Shown here one piece after another: positions 1-12,900 of a stretch of 64,000 nt of DNA (positions within the stretch are counted from its first letter, which is position 1; each line of letters begins with the position of its first letter). Under the pieces are notes generated by a model. That model saw only the letters and a program-made list of their open reading frames with translations. It ran no database searches and was not told the DNA's origin. Made by a program: the position numbers and the translations under genes. The stretch is from Pterobdella sp. o SKG-2022 (taxonomy: Eukaryota > Annelida > Clitellata > Hirudinida > Piscicolidae). Location: NCBI GenBank assembly GCA_964035795.1, contig OZ038326.1:2638916-2702915 (forward strand), read 5' to 3'.

Positions 1-3000
1 CAAAGTAGAAGGAGTAGTAGTAATAGTAGTAGTAGTAGTAGCGCTAGATTTATTATTATTAGTTAAACTAGATGAATAATGATTTTCAAAGCAGTTTGGG
101 CATATTAAGGCCGAGTGCAACTTATAAAATAATCAAAGGAACTAGTGTTAAGAGTAGAGAAAAAACAGTTGCATTGAAACCTTCAAACTTTATTATTTTT
201 CCTATTCCCAAAGCTAATAATAATAGCAATAATATTAATAAAGTAATAATAATGAAAATAATTTTGATTTAAAAAAATATAAATTAACAAATGATTTTTT
301 TTGTATAATTATTTCAAAATATTATTATTTATCGATTTTTCCCTTTTCAACAAATGTATTTTTAACTGTCAAAAGTTTGTTTATAAATAAAAAAAATATA
401 CATATTTCATTTTGGAAAAACAAACATAAAAAAATAAAAGAAAATGATGAAAATGATAAAATTACTTATAATTAAAAAAAAAAAAAAATAAAAGAATAAA
501 AATAATAATAATATAAATAATAACAATAATAAATGAGTTCAATTGTTGTTGCATTCAATTGTCCAAATCTGATAAAAATCAAGTCAGTCAGTTATGCAGT
601 ACATATCTTTGAGAAATAACAACTATAAAATTGGTAACAAAATCATTTTTTTTTCATATTGTTATTATTATTCTCATTTTTATTTCAAAATTATCTGAAC
701 TAAACTAATAATTCTTTTGATGTATTTATACAATACAAAAGCATGAAAACTAAAAATATGTATACAAATTTTCAGGCAATTAGTATAGTAATATAGTTTC
801 ATTGCTAATTTAATATATAGTTTCATCTTTTCATAGGTGCATAAGTTATATATTTAACCAAAATGTTTGATACTTTGGGGTATGTATGTTTTCTTTTCTA
901 TTTATATATATAAATAGAGAAGTTTGGGAAGATTAATTTTCAATGAATTCAATTTTGATATATTGACCATGAAGAAAGCATTATAAGTTTTGAGAAGATA
1001 ATATAGAAACTGATAGAAAAAAATATAATAAACATTAAATAAAATAATACGGTAAACATGAAAAGAATATTTTTTTATCAAACTGTATTTAAATATAAAC
1101 GGAATAATTTAGTATTTAATATTATTATTCAAACTATTTTTGGAACAACTTGAAAATTCCAAAAAATACTACGAAAGTTAAAAACTTCGGAATTATAAAT
1201 AACAAAAATAAAAGAGAAAACTATTTAATGAAGAATGAATTGAAAATATATAACAGAAAAACAGTGACAATAGCAATACTCAAAAAATGTTATATAATAA
1301 CATTACTTTACATTGTTATAACGTGTTTTATCATAACAGATCAACAAAACTCAACAATATAACAGTTAAAACAATTACGAATAAGTTTATAAAAACATCG
1401 ACTTCAGAAGTTTATATACCAATAAGAAGTAATAAAAACAAACCAAACCTCCATGCGTGAGAGACAGTAGTAGACAAAATGCCATTAGAAGTCTTCTTGG
1501 CGGGAGATAACTCGAGTATGTACCAGACATCTTTGAAATCTTTCTAAGTGGTTTTAAATTTGTGGAGTTCCCATTGCAAACAGACTTATTTGATGTAGTA
1601 GTATCATTGCCTGTTTCTGTGTTGTCGAGTCTGTTTGAAATCATGGTGTATTAAAAGAGTGGCCTGATATGAATGCCTTAAGACTTCAAAAGAGTTAGTG
1701 TGTTCAAACACTTTCACTTAATTTATGATAAGCTTTTAAAATGCCGTGAAATTATATCACTAGAATGTTGTGGGAATTAATTATTCAATTAGTTTTAAGA
1801 AGTAGTAGTAATAGTTTCATTTTTTCTATCTCACATTGGAGCTTAATTTCAAACTTTTAAAACGCAAATAAAACAATGACTTCTTCAAAAAGCTTTGAAA
1901 GCTCTATACAATTTCGTATTTATACACAGCCTTTCAATGAGTATATATACTTATTCGTATACACTACCACATCCATTAAAACCTATGCGATAGAGATTAT
2001 ATGAATGTATGGGAATTAGCTTTGGTTTTATACATAGAGAAACATTAGTGTTCAGTTAAGTCGTAATTACTCTATCCCACTAGTATCTGTTGATCTGTTT
2101 TAAATAGTTGTACAAAGTTTGGAGAAGTGTGCAGGGTAAGTATAAACTATGGGCATGAAAGCTTTCGAGATGTAGAAATGATGGAAAAACTTGAATTAGA
2201 ACCAGAAATTAGGCATAAATAATATTAACTTTTATTGAGACATTAGATACTATCGATATTTTTTATTTTGCTTTTAAATACGGTAGAAAACTCAATGATT
2301 TGCTCAGAAAATATATTATTTTTGTAATTTTGGCTAAATAAAGCCATACAACTAAGACCCTTAATGCAAAACGAAAACACTTTTTATTGGTCGATCAACT
2401 GTCAATCATTTTGCCCACGCCTCCTTTGAGGGGGTAGTTCAAAAAAGGTTGAAGTTGTTTTCGTAAAAAATTTTTCGATTTTTAATCATGATTGTAGGTG
2501 TGTTTAAACGAGAATGAATCTTTTCAAATGTCTTTTCTTGTTGAGATTTGAAGAAAGTGTTGGAATTTATGAATGAAGGGGATTATGAGTAAGTTCTTCA
2601 ATTGAATTCCTATATAAATAACAACACTATTTTCAGACGTAAAATTCAAAGAAAAAGAAACAAACAATTTAAAAAAAAAAACAACAACAATCATAAAAAA
2701 ATAAATAAAGAATAATTAAAGCAACAACAACATCAAGGAATGGAACAGATCATAACTAATTGAAATGTTAAGGAGCTCATGGTAATGGAAACGTGAAATA
2801 TTATCGATATCTTTAAGGGGAACAGTTGGAGTTGAAGTGGTAGTATTAGTTGTAGTAGTAGTAGTATAGGTAGTTTTCGTGGTATTAACTTGATTGTTGT
2901 GATCTTGGTGGTATTGATAGTGTTTTTCGTAGTTGAGGTAGTAGCTGAATTAGTAGTAGGTTAAGTTGTTGTAGTCATATTTGTAGTGCTGGAGGCTGTA

Positions 3001-6000
3001 ATGTGTGTATATTTTAAATTATTGTAACTTGAATAATATTTTTTTGTTAAACTGGATTTTTTATTCATAACATACACAAAAAAATAATAATATTTCATAA
3101 AAATAATTCTAATAATTATAATTTGTAATACATTGTTTAATTTAGAAGTCTTTTGGCATATTTATTCTTTCCTAAATAGGGGGTAATGAATAAAAATTAA
3201 TTAAATTCTTTATAGGTGCCACGCATATCCACGGAATGCATGGAAAATACAGATGGAATTTCATTATTATCATTGTGAGGAAATAAATTGATAAGAAAAG
3301 CTGTTGGTTTTATAATCCACGCACAATAAAATTAATAAACCAATCTGGCGGTGTGGGTTCGATTCCTGATGGATGTTGAGAGATAAAAGTAACAAGAGCT
3401 AAGAGAAGGTTCGTGTAATCATATTCACACTTCTCAGTACAGTGTAAATACATTCTTAAAGCTTTTAAAAGGTTCGAGGGGTTGTTCAAAGCGATGATTT
3501 TTGAATATATCCTTGTCTTTGAAGTTCGTGCGGTTTTTTTTTAATTTGAAGATATTTACAGTTGAATGATTATTTTTGAAGTTTAATTATCAATGGCTTT
3601 TAATGAACTTTGGAACAATCAGTCTTCAAATGTATGCAATGCTTACCTTTCTCAAACGCAAAAAAATCTTAAAAACCACACAAAACAGCAATAAAAAATA
3701 CAGTGGCAAGTCACGGAAAGGGTTTTTACCATTATAAATAGGATTATAACACATTGAAATTCTAAACAATTGCTAGAAAAGAAAGATTAGAAAGTTTTCA
3801 AAAGTTGGGAAATAATTGAAGTTTAATCCGATTTTGGAAAAGTAATTTCAAAAAGTAAATTATTTCTATTCAAAGTTTCTCGACGATGGAAAAAATTTTT
3901 CTCGATAATAATGAACTTAATGAAAAACGTTTGAATAATCTAAATTTTTTTTATTAAAATAAAAATTTCAGTTTTTTTATTTCTGGAAAAAATGATTGAA
4001 CTCACTCTCAAGATAGAAAAATATTGAATGGAAAAAGAATAATAATAAATGATCATAAAACACGAGAAAATAATCCTTTACAATATAAAAGGTGTCAGCT
4101 TACTAGGCATACATCCAAGTTCCAGTCATGCACTTGAAACATTTCGTCAGATAATTATGAATAAATATTCCAAATATACACCAAAAACTCAAATTATCTA
4201 AAAACTAAGTAAAAACTGTACACAATATAATGGAATAAATCGAAGTTATATAATACCAAATTTATACAGTAGGTTCAAATCAACCGATAATTATGAACTC
4301 AAATGCAACCACCTTAAGCACTATGACATCAGTTTGTTTTTTGTTTATTAGTTTGTCATTTGATGTTATCTCTCAGTTCCAATGACTGTCACAATAACAC
4401 ACAAGAAACAAACAATTAAAAGATGGCATCTTGTGATAAACTTTACATTATCTTTTATTAAATGCCTTTTTCAATAATATTAATAAAAATATATAAATAA
4501 CTAACCATCATGTGATGCATGAAAAAGTTAATGTTTAAAGCTCAATGTGAAACATTCTAGTCCAAATAAAAGAATGATGGAGTCATTTCTTTAGAGGGGA
4601 TTTAAGAAAATCAATCAAGACATTCAGCTAGTTAATTGCAGTTATCAAGTTCATCGTTAAAGCTCTTCAGGATTGTATGCTTCATGTTTAAGAAGTTTTT
4701 GAGCTTCTAATATCTTTTTTATATTAAAATTAATTAAATAAAATAACGAATAAGATTATAATGGTATAAATTTTTGAGTTTTTATTTTATATGAGTTTTT
4801 ATCAACTTTATCCACTTTTAGTGGAAATTCCAAGAATAATCCATGAAAATATTAATTATTTGATAGCGCTTCATTGTTAGTATTATTATTGGAGTTTTAC
4901 TTCAGTTATTGTTAAAATTTAGTAATTCTCAATTAAATTAGTCTATCAGTTACTATGATAACTTTAAAATTGATATCGTATCATTAAAATATCAAAAATG
5001 GGTTTCCTTCACATTCTTAAGTTTAAGTACAAAGCTTTTGGTAAGACAACCAAATTTTCTAGTGTATTTGTCATAAAGCTTCATAAAACCCAACCAGTGA
5101 TGTTATTTTCTTATAGACTGCAAGTCTTGGATTCATTATTAATATAGAAAATTGTATAATCTATATTTCATTGTTAAATCGGAGAATAATGTAAACTATA
5201 CTTCACTATTAATATAGAAAATTACATGAGTACTAGAGCACTGAAAGTATTTAAACTCAACGTAATGGGACTTTTAATGAGAAAGATAACATCAAGAAAA
5301 GCAAATGGTATTGAGATGTCAACTGATAACTCTTTGTAACCCATTCTACATGTCGATTCTTTGTTCATTTTGAATTTGAATAATTTATGCCTAAAAATTT
5401 AAATATTAAATTGATTTATATTATGAAATTTAGATTTTTTATAATTTTATAAATGGATGTTTTATTTTGAAGTTGTTTTCTGTGTTATTCGCATGTGTTG
5501 AGTTGAGTATCTTATAAATTTTTTAATGTCTTTTTAACGATGTATTTACAGTATTTTTTATTTTTAAAGCCGTCTAATTGTTTCAAAGGTATGTTTCATG
5601 ATTAATCAACTCAAAAATAAAACTTATATTTTTTTTTCGTCACTGAGTCGAAAACTGGAATCTTTTTGAGTTTATTCAAATGATTTTATTGAAATTAATT
5701 TAAATACTGGAAATGCTTGTAAATGATATAACATTAAACCATCAAAGGCAAATTAATTGAGTTATAATTATTAACAGCTTCAAAGCATTCAACACAATCT
5801 GGTTGATCGAAAATCTTTCAAATCTCTTTGGAATTAATGTGCCGATGCGACAAGAGGTACAAATGGCTTTATTGAAAATTAATTTAAGCACGAATCTGGA
5901 TANNNNNNNNNNNNNNNNNNNNNNNNNNNNNNNNNNNNNNNNNNNNNNNNNNNNNNNNNNNNNNNNNNNNNNNNNNNNNNNNNNNNNNNNNNNNNNNNNN

Positions 6001-6270
6001 NNNNNNNNNNNNNNNNNNNNNNNNNNNNNNNNNNNNNNNNNNNNNNNNNNNNNNNNNNNNNNNNNNNNNNNNNNNNNNNNNNNNNNNNNNNNNNNNNNNN
6101 NNAAAAACCAAATTTTCATCATTAAAATAAATGAAGATATTTATCAATGAAATCGATTTGTGTCGACATCTATGGAAAGAAATCAAATAATTGCGAAACT
6201 TTATCGAGCAGTTGAAAAATATGAAATAAATTATTGATTGAAAAATGAAAAGTAGACTTTGAAGAATATT
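1..6270. other. AT-rich non-coding region downstream of intersectin
   Basis: I find no conserved coding sequence here on either strand. The stretch is strongly AT-rich with A and T homopolymers, an AGT-type trinucleotide run at 13-42, and a GT/AGT-rich tract near 2821-2990 that would read as Thr-rich on the minus strand but is broken by stops and frame changes. A minus-strand open frame at 1387-1644 (85 codons) is less AT-rich than its surroundings; it resembles nothing I know and is not called as a gene. The 3' untranslated region of intersectin probably occupies the right-hand edge. Confidence 0.6.
5903..6102. other. Assembly gap (200 N)
   Basis: A run of exactly 200 N, the conventional length for a scaffold gap of unknown size. 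Sequence immediately 3' of the intersectin stop may be missing here. Open frames that run through the N block are artefacts. Confidence 0.98.
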
Positions 6271-6960
6271 TCCTGTAAAAATTTTAAATAAAACTTTTAA
6301 AATCAAAAATTTATTGATTCTCTCAACTACTAAAACCTCAACCTCTAATACTACTAATACTAATAATATTAATTAAAGAAAGAAATAATAATAGTAGTAA
6401 TAATAATAATAATATAAATAACAATAATAATGAAAATAATCACTGCTTAATCATATCAAACCTATAAAAATTGAATAAAGATGAGATCTTACATTTTTTA
6501 GACGAGACATAATTGGCGGGAAAAATTCCCACTTTACCATCCAGCTCTCCCTCCCACCAATCATCACTACACTTCTGCGTCACTTTTATTTTGTCACCTG
6601 TCATCATCATCATCATCCTAATAATCATGATCATGATCATCATCGTTATCTTCATCATCAACGTTTAATATTAATATTCACAAACCCTCAACAAAGTTCA
6701 AATCTCCTTCGGCTTGCCCTGTGTAAGAAAACAAAGCCACAACTTCGTTGCTTTCTGCATCAGCATGATGTTCTGCTAATGCCATCAATATTACTAATAT
6801 TAATATTACTACCACTACTTTCATCCATACCATTACTAGTTGTATGAGTTCTATTTTTACTATCACTATGAAAACTAACAGAGCCTGTTATTGAAGAAAG
6901 AATAAAGTTATAAAAGTGAATATACAAACTGTTGTCGGATGTGTTGTTGTGAGTTGAGGG
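6271..6960 (-). CDS. ITSN: Intersectin exons 32-35: SH3E and C-terminus
   Basis: Exons 6930-6960 (31 nt linker), 6686-6775 and 6493-6597 encode SH3[20 protein letters not shown], then [17 protein letters not shown] and [12 protein letters not shown]. The acceptor of the second exon could also be three bases further in (6772). The third exon ends one base into a codon at a GTAAGA donor. The first good acceptor downstream (TTTTACAG, ending at 6273) supplies GA, which would complete a TGA stop. That would end the protein right after SH3E, as in short intersectins. A longer form using another acceptor cannot be excluded because of the nearby gap. Confidence 0.8.
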
Positions 6961-9900
6961 CTGTTGGAGATTGGGCAGAATTAATATTTAGAAAAAGAAT
7001 TCAAAACTATACCGGGCATTATGTATGAAGAGTATTCAAACGTAACTTATAACTGAAACCCCAATAATGTTAAGACTACATTAGAGAACAAAATCCTTGT
7101 TGACATTCCAATTTAAATGTCAATTAACCTGATTCGTCAATACGTTCTCATCCCCTCCCACTATTTTGACGTAATTGGCTGGAATCCAACCCGCCCTTCT
7201 TTTTTGTCCTTTCACCTTGTGTTTTTTAGGTAGATAAATAGATAGATAAATAGTTAGATAGATAGATAGTTAGATAGATAGATAGTTAGATAGATAGACA
7301 GATAGATAGATAGACAGATAGATAGATAGATAGAAGGATAGATAGATAGAAGGATAGATAGATACGATCAAGATCAACACCTGTATTTCTCCTTCCCACC
7401 AACCACTCTTGCTCTTCTTCCTTATATGAATCAGCTGATCTGTCTGTTTTATAGGTCACCCGTGTTAAAATATAAAAAGAGGTCATCACTTGTTAAAATA
7501 AAAACATGAGTGACTGGGTGTAATAATATATAAAAAAACATAATGGGTAAAAGAGAATGAGGGGGTTTAAGGTACCTTGAAGCTTAACTGCTCAGGTCCT
7601 GTCGCTTCGTAGTCCGCTATCGCCACGGCTATTTCTGTATAATAATAAGAATAATAATAATAATTATTATTATTTTTTTTGTATTAAATTAATGATTTGC
7701 TTCAAGTTACGCAATCTTTACCTGGTTTTTTCTCCAATTTCCCTGATGACTGTGTAGGAATACAATATTAGAAATAAAAATAATGGATTAACTATATTGA
7801 TAAAGCAGAGATTACAGATAGTGACTACAGTGATGAAATATCATAGTGAAGTTCGTGATGAGAACCAATGATAAAGTAGTACAGATGAAGCCACCGATTG
7901 GAAGTTACTCACCTACTTAAAATTGAAATGATTGGTTCAAGAAATGTCTCGATATGAGACGATGGAAATTGAACAAAAGATAAAATTTAAATATAACTAA
8001 AACTTTTAAATCTCAATATTAAAAATTTTCCAAAATTTTCACAGATATACTTACTAATGATATTAATTAACATCAATTACGAAGCATGAAGTGATAAGAT
8101 TTAGATAGTAGTTGTGATACTAAATGACAAAAAACATCTACACACCAATAATATAATGATAAAAAAGTGAAAATATCTGTTGGAAATGTGATTAAAAAGC
8201 CGTGAAGTTAGAGAGTAGAGTAAAATGGGAAAAAGTTATATATCCAAAAAACCGAAGAAAAAGTTCAGTATGTTGCAAATGATTAAATATTGATGGCGTA
8301 GAATAGCCTGAAACAAAAAAGGAGAGAAACAAAAACAAAGTATTTATTAACTTGATTCACAAAGCTTTTCGTAAGGCAAACTTACATTATCAAGTGTCCT
8401 ATAAAAAGCTTTGTGGAATAAGCTGATGAATACTTTTTTTTGTTTCCCTCATCGATCAAAAAAGCCTGAAAATTCTACTCTAAAGCAGTGAAATCGCATA
8501 GGTTTTATAAGTTTCATCAATTCAAAAAGGTTTTTAAAAACCTTCATGCAAGAAATCAACTTATCGAATCTTTTTCACTGTTTTATGCTGTAAATAGATG
8601 CTAATTTGAGAGAAACAAATACTAAGATGTACAAGAATAATGCTAATTTTAAAAGTGAAATTAATAAAAATTTAAAAAAATTTAAAAAAAAGCATGAAAA
8701 TTTGAAAAGCAATGAAGAAGAGACAAATAGTGAAGATAACTAGAAGTTTTTAAATTTTCTAGAACAATCCAACCAAATTCGTCGGCACTATTGGCTTTCT
8801 CGTTGAATTTTCAGACTTTCAAAATTTCATTATTAATGCTCAATTGAAATATCAATGAAACTATTAATAGAACTGCCACCACAAAGTTAGTGTGAAACAA
8901 AATGCGCTTTTACAATGAACTGAGTAAACATTCATCGCTGACACTTATGTGAAGAATGAAAAAAAATTGTTAAAAATGTTATACATTTGTGTTATCTACG
9001 CAATATAGACCCAAAAATAGATCAGCAATCATCAGCCAATCACTTCTCACCACTGTTTCGAGCTTTTTGACGTATGAAGAAGGAAAAATGCCTGTACGGC
9101 CGTCGTCATGACTACCAGTCCACCAATCAACATCGCTTGCTTGAGCCATGAAGACCTCTCCCTGCGGTGAATGGCGTCTATTTTTAAACATTCAAACAAA
9201 TATAAATGTGATAAACCTGCATGATTTGGAGAAAAATGAAATAGTAGAAATTTAGAGAGTTCATTTGTTAGCGCTTCAAAAAATAAAGTTTAATTCAACA
9301 TTATATAAATTAAAAATCAATTTTTATATAAATAATTCAAATCTATTTATAGCTTGGATGACTCACTTTTTTGAACGTCAAGTCTCCCTTGACGTCTGAG
9401 TCATAATTGAACATGCCCACCACTAGGAATTCTGGCGGTGTGAGTGTGTGCGTGTTTATTAGTTAAAACTATCATGACAAAAATACAAAAATTAAATAGA
9501 CAAGGTATTAAGAATCAAGCATATGAAACCTTCTATGGGAGTTTTGTCTGAATCATTGATGTTTAATTGTTGTTTGTTTGGCAAAGATGATTGGTTGATA
9601 TGGGAAGTGGGAGGAGAAAGGGTGTGACCATTAGTTTCAAAAACTTCTGATTTAACTCTGTAATTTGTTGAAATAAAAATTTCTATAGTAATACTCTCAA
9701 ATACACTAACAAAAACACAACAAATACATGAAAATGGAAAAAATCTGAAGCATTAGAAATGAAAAAAGATTCACGTAAAAATATGTAAAAATCGAACTGA
9801 GCATACTCAAAAATAAAAACAAATACTAGCAGGAATACCAAAAAACCAACAAACACATATAGACACCCTCAACAAGATCAACAAATACAGGCAGACATAC

Positions 9901-12900
9901 TCAGGCGGATTCTCAGGGAATGGCGAATCAGACGTTCCAAGATTCTTGACGTAGGACTTGGGAAACCATCCTTTCTATATGGATTAACAACCACATCAAA
10001 TACACAAGAAATGCTATTTTGTCTATTCTAAAGCTATTCAGCAAGAATATATATTTCTTAAGTCTTAAGAAAACGCCACAAATCTATCTGAGCTGAACTC
10101 GTATTATCAATTAATGCATACACGCACGAGAACAACTTTTGAAACATCAAAACTCCTAACTTCACCGTTGAATTCTCCGTAGTACCACGTGTTTTGTTCG
10201 GAGAGTTTAGTGATGACGTCACCCTTAGCGAACGTCAGATGATTGGCCTTCTTTGCTTGCCATGCGTAAACTGCTTGAACTTTTGCAGCTATGTCGAGCT
10301 TCTGTGGCACAGCTAACGATGTGTTTGCTGCTTTGATGGCAGTTTTAGCGGGAGTTTTAGATGCTTCTGTGTTTGAATCTGTGAATAGATTGTTGTTTTT
10401 AATGTCTTTGACAGCGTCATCGGGGAAGATATTGTTTGTGAGAGATGTGGTGTCAAATGATTTTGTAGTTTGCTGTGTAGATGTGTTTTTTTGGGCCTGT
10501 GTTAACGGGGATGGGCTCTGTGGGAGTAGAAAAATATAATTGAAAAAATGATATAATAAAGTGGCCTGATTCAAGTGATAGAATGAAAAGAGAAGAATGG
10601 CATGGTTGAACTGATGAAATGGCAAGGTGGACTTACGTGGGACTTGAGGGCAGCAGAGTTGGCGAAAGGGATGGGACTGATGGGGGTCATGCGGCTTCTG
10701 TGGGTGGCATGTTCATTACATTCAAGAGAATAAGAAAATGAAAAATTATGAAACTGAGTTTTCTATATATTTTTAATGTAGGGAACTATTTTAATCTCAT
10801 TGGTAGCATTATCTGTTCTTTAAAAGTGTTTATTATATGATTTATTTAAATTTCGAAATTAATAAGTAGCAACTTTTGAAGAATGTCCTTGATGGCGTTC
10901 TCGATGGATGAGGTTGGTTTGGAAGATAGGTTGTTGTGTGTCGAAGTAATTGGAAGGCTTTCTTCTTTTTTAACATCATTAAAAGCAGATTCAAAACTGG
11001 TAGAACTAACCGCAGAACTCCCAAAATCGAAACCCCCGCCATCGAAGTTAGTTTTGTCGAAAGTCAAAGTTGAAAAGTCGTTATTGAAGGCTGACGCCTG
11101 GTCGAGGGCGGAGGTGCTTGTGACGTTTGCGGCCCCAAAGACAGTGGTGAAAGCATCGTTGAGAGCCTGGAAAGGCTGAAGTGAGGAGTCGTCCTTCTTT
11201 GAGTTCTCACTCGATGCCGACTTTTTGCTGAAGGCCTCTTCAAACGCCTTGGAAAGGGTGGAGAAACCATCAGACTGCTTGCCCTCTTCCTGAACAAGAG
11301 CCACATACGACTCCGGAAAGCACCCCGTTTGCCCGTCCTTGCTGCCGATCATCCAGCCTGGCTCTGCATTCTTCTGGCCTTCCGAATCCACCTGCCGCCA
11401 TTTTGAATAAGATTGAATAAAAATAACAAAAGCAAATAACCTATCGATTTTAAATGAACTAGGTAAATATAAAGCATGAAACAAACCGTGACGATTTGAC
11501 CTTCAAGCAAGGTCAACTCATCATGGGTCCTGGCCTCAAAGTTGTACAGGGCCTTGTACCGCTTCATCGTCCCTTCAATCATTTCATATTCAGTTTTATT
11601 ATATAGCGCTTATTTTTGAAGATTCTTACAACGCATTATTAGCGCTATTGTTTAAATGATTCTAATATTGTATTATTACGGCATAATAAGAATTAAACAA
11701 AGATGAATTTGAATTTTGAAGATACCACATACCAGGAAAGTCCTGGAAGTTTGCCACCCATGACGATTTGGGTTCTTTTCAATAATAATTATTGATATTT
11801 AAAAACTCACATTTGTAATGAAACTAAAGCCAAAAAAGGAAAAATATTTGAATAAGAATGCATTTGGAAATATGAGACGAAAATTACTTATCTGAAAATA
11901 ATTTTAAACAAAAAACTTGAGGAAAAATTCAAACCTGATGTGTTAGAAGACCAGAAATCGTTCTTTGATTCTTTTGGATTTGAATTAATAAAATTAATAA
12001 AACAATATCAACAATAAAAACTTGAATCATTCTTATTATTATTATTATTATTTGTATTTGTAGGGCGCGCAGTTTGCAAACTAGGTTTGCTGCAGAGGCG
12101 CTGTTCTAATCAGAAGGGCTATGAGAAAGAAATTTGGCTATAAAGATGCGTTTTTAAACGCTTGCGAAAAATTTTAAGAGAAGGTGAAAGACGGACATTA
12201 AGTGGAAGAGAGTTCCATAAGTGAGGGGCGATATGCGAGAAGGAGCGATGTAAGAAAGGTTTAGAAGAGACAGGCTGATGTAGGCATAAACCAGTGTTGG
12301 AAGACCTGAGAGACTCAGAAGTCTGTCTGATGGAAAGACGGTCATATAAATAAGCTGGCTGATTAAAGTATAAGATGTTAGCCGTGAGCCATAGCAACTT
12401 GAACTGGGCTCTTAGTACGACCGGCAGCCAATGGAGGCGATCGAGACAGGTGTGAGATGAAGAATAGTAGTCGGCTTGAAGAGCGGTTTTAGCAGCGCGA
12501 TTTTGGAGAGATTGCAACTTAGAAATAAGACAGTTCGGGAGTCGACAAAGAAGAGAGTTACAGTAATCAATCCTTGAAAGAACTAAAGAGATGATCAGAG
12601 CAACGGCAGTGTCAAAGGGTAGGAACTTGCGTGCCTGTCTGATCGCATGGAGATGAAAGTTGGATGATTGTATGATCTGAGAGACAAAGTGTGTAAAGTT
12701 GAGTCTAGAATCAAGAGTTACACCTAGTATCTTCAGTTTGGACGTTACGGAAAGAGTAGTGCCGTCAAAGATGGGACTGCCGACAAACATCACTTGGCTT
12801 TTGTTAGGATTCAACATGAGGTGATTGTTAGAAAACCAAAGATTGAGCTCAGTGATGCATTCAGATATCTTAGTGAGGCTGGGATGAGGATCAAGGTAAG

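Noticed and set aside
1387..1644. 85-codon minus-strand frame (SKMSGTYSSYLPPRRLLMAF) as a gene
   Set aside because: Less AT-rich than its surroundings and possibly an exon, but there is no recognisable domain and no partner exon in phase, so it is not called.
2821..2990. Thr-rich, mucin-like coding segment on the minus strand
   Set aside because: The pattern comes from an imperfect AGT/GGT repeat, and the frame is interrupted by a stop and shifts.
5742..6306. Open frames across the N block
   Set aside because: Their length is produced by unknown bases read as codons.
1..6480. DH, PH and C2 exons of a long-form intersectin
   Set aside because: I looked on the minus strand for the conserved motifs of these domains downstream of SH3E and saw none. 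The 200-N gap leaves a small doubt.
7228..7364. CRISPR-like or satellite array
   Set aside because: Simple tetranucleotide microsatellite in a eukaryotic intron without spacers.
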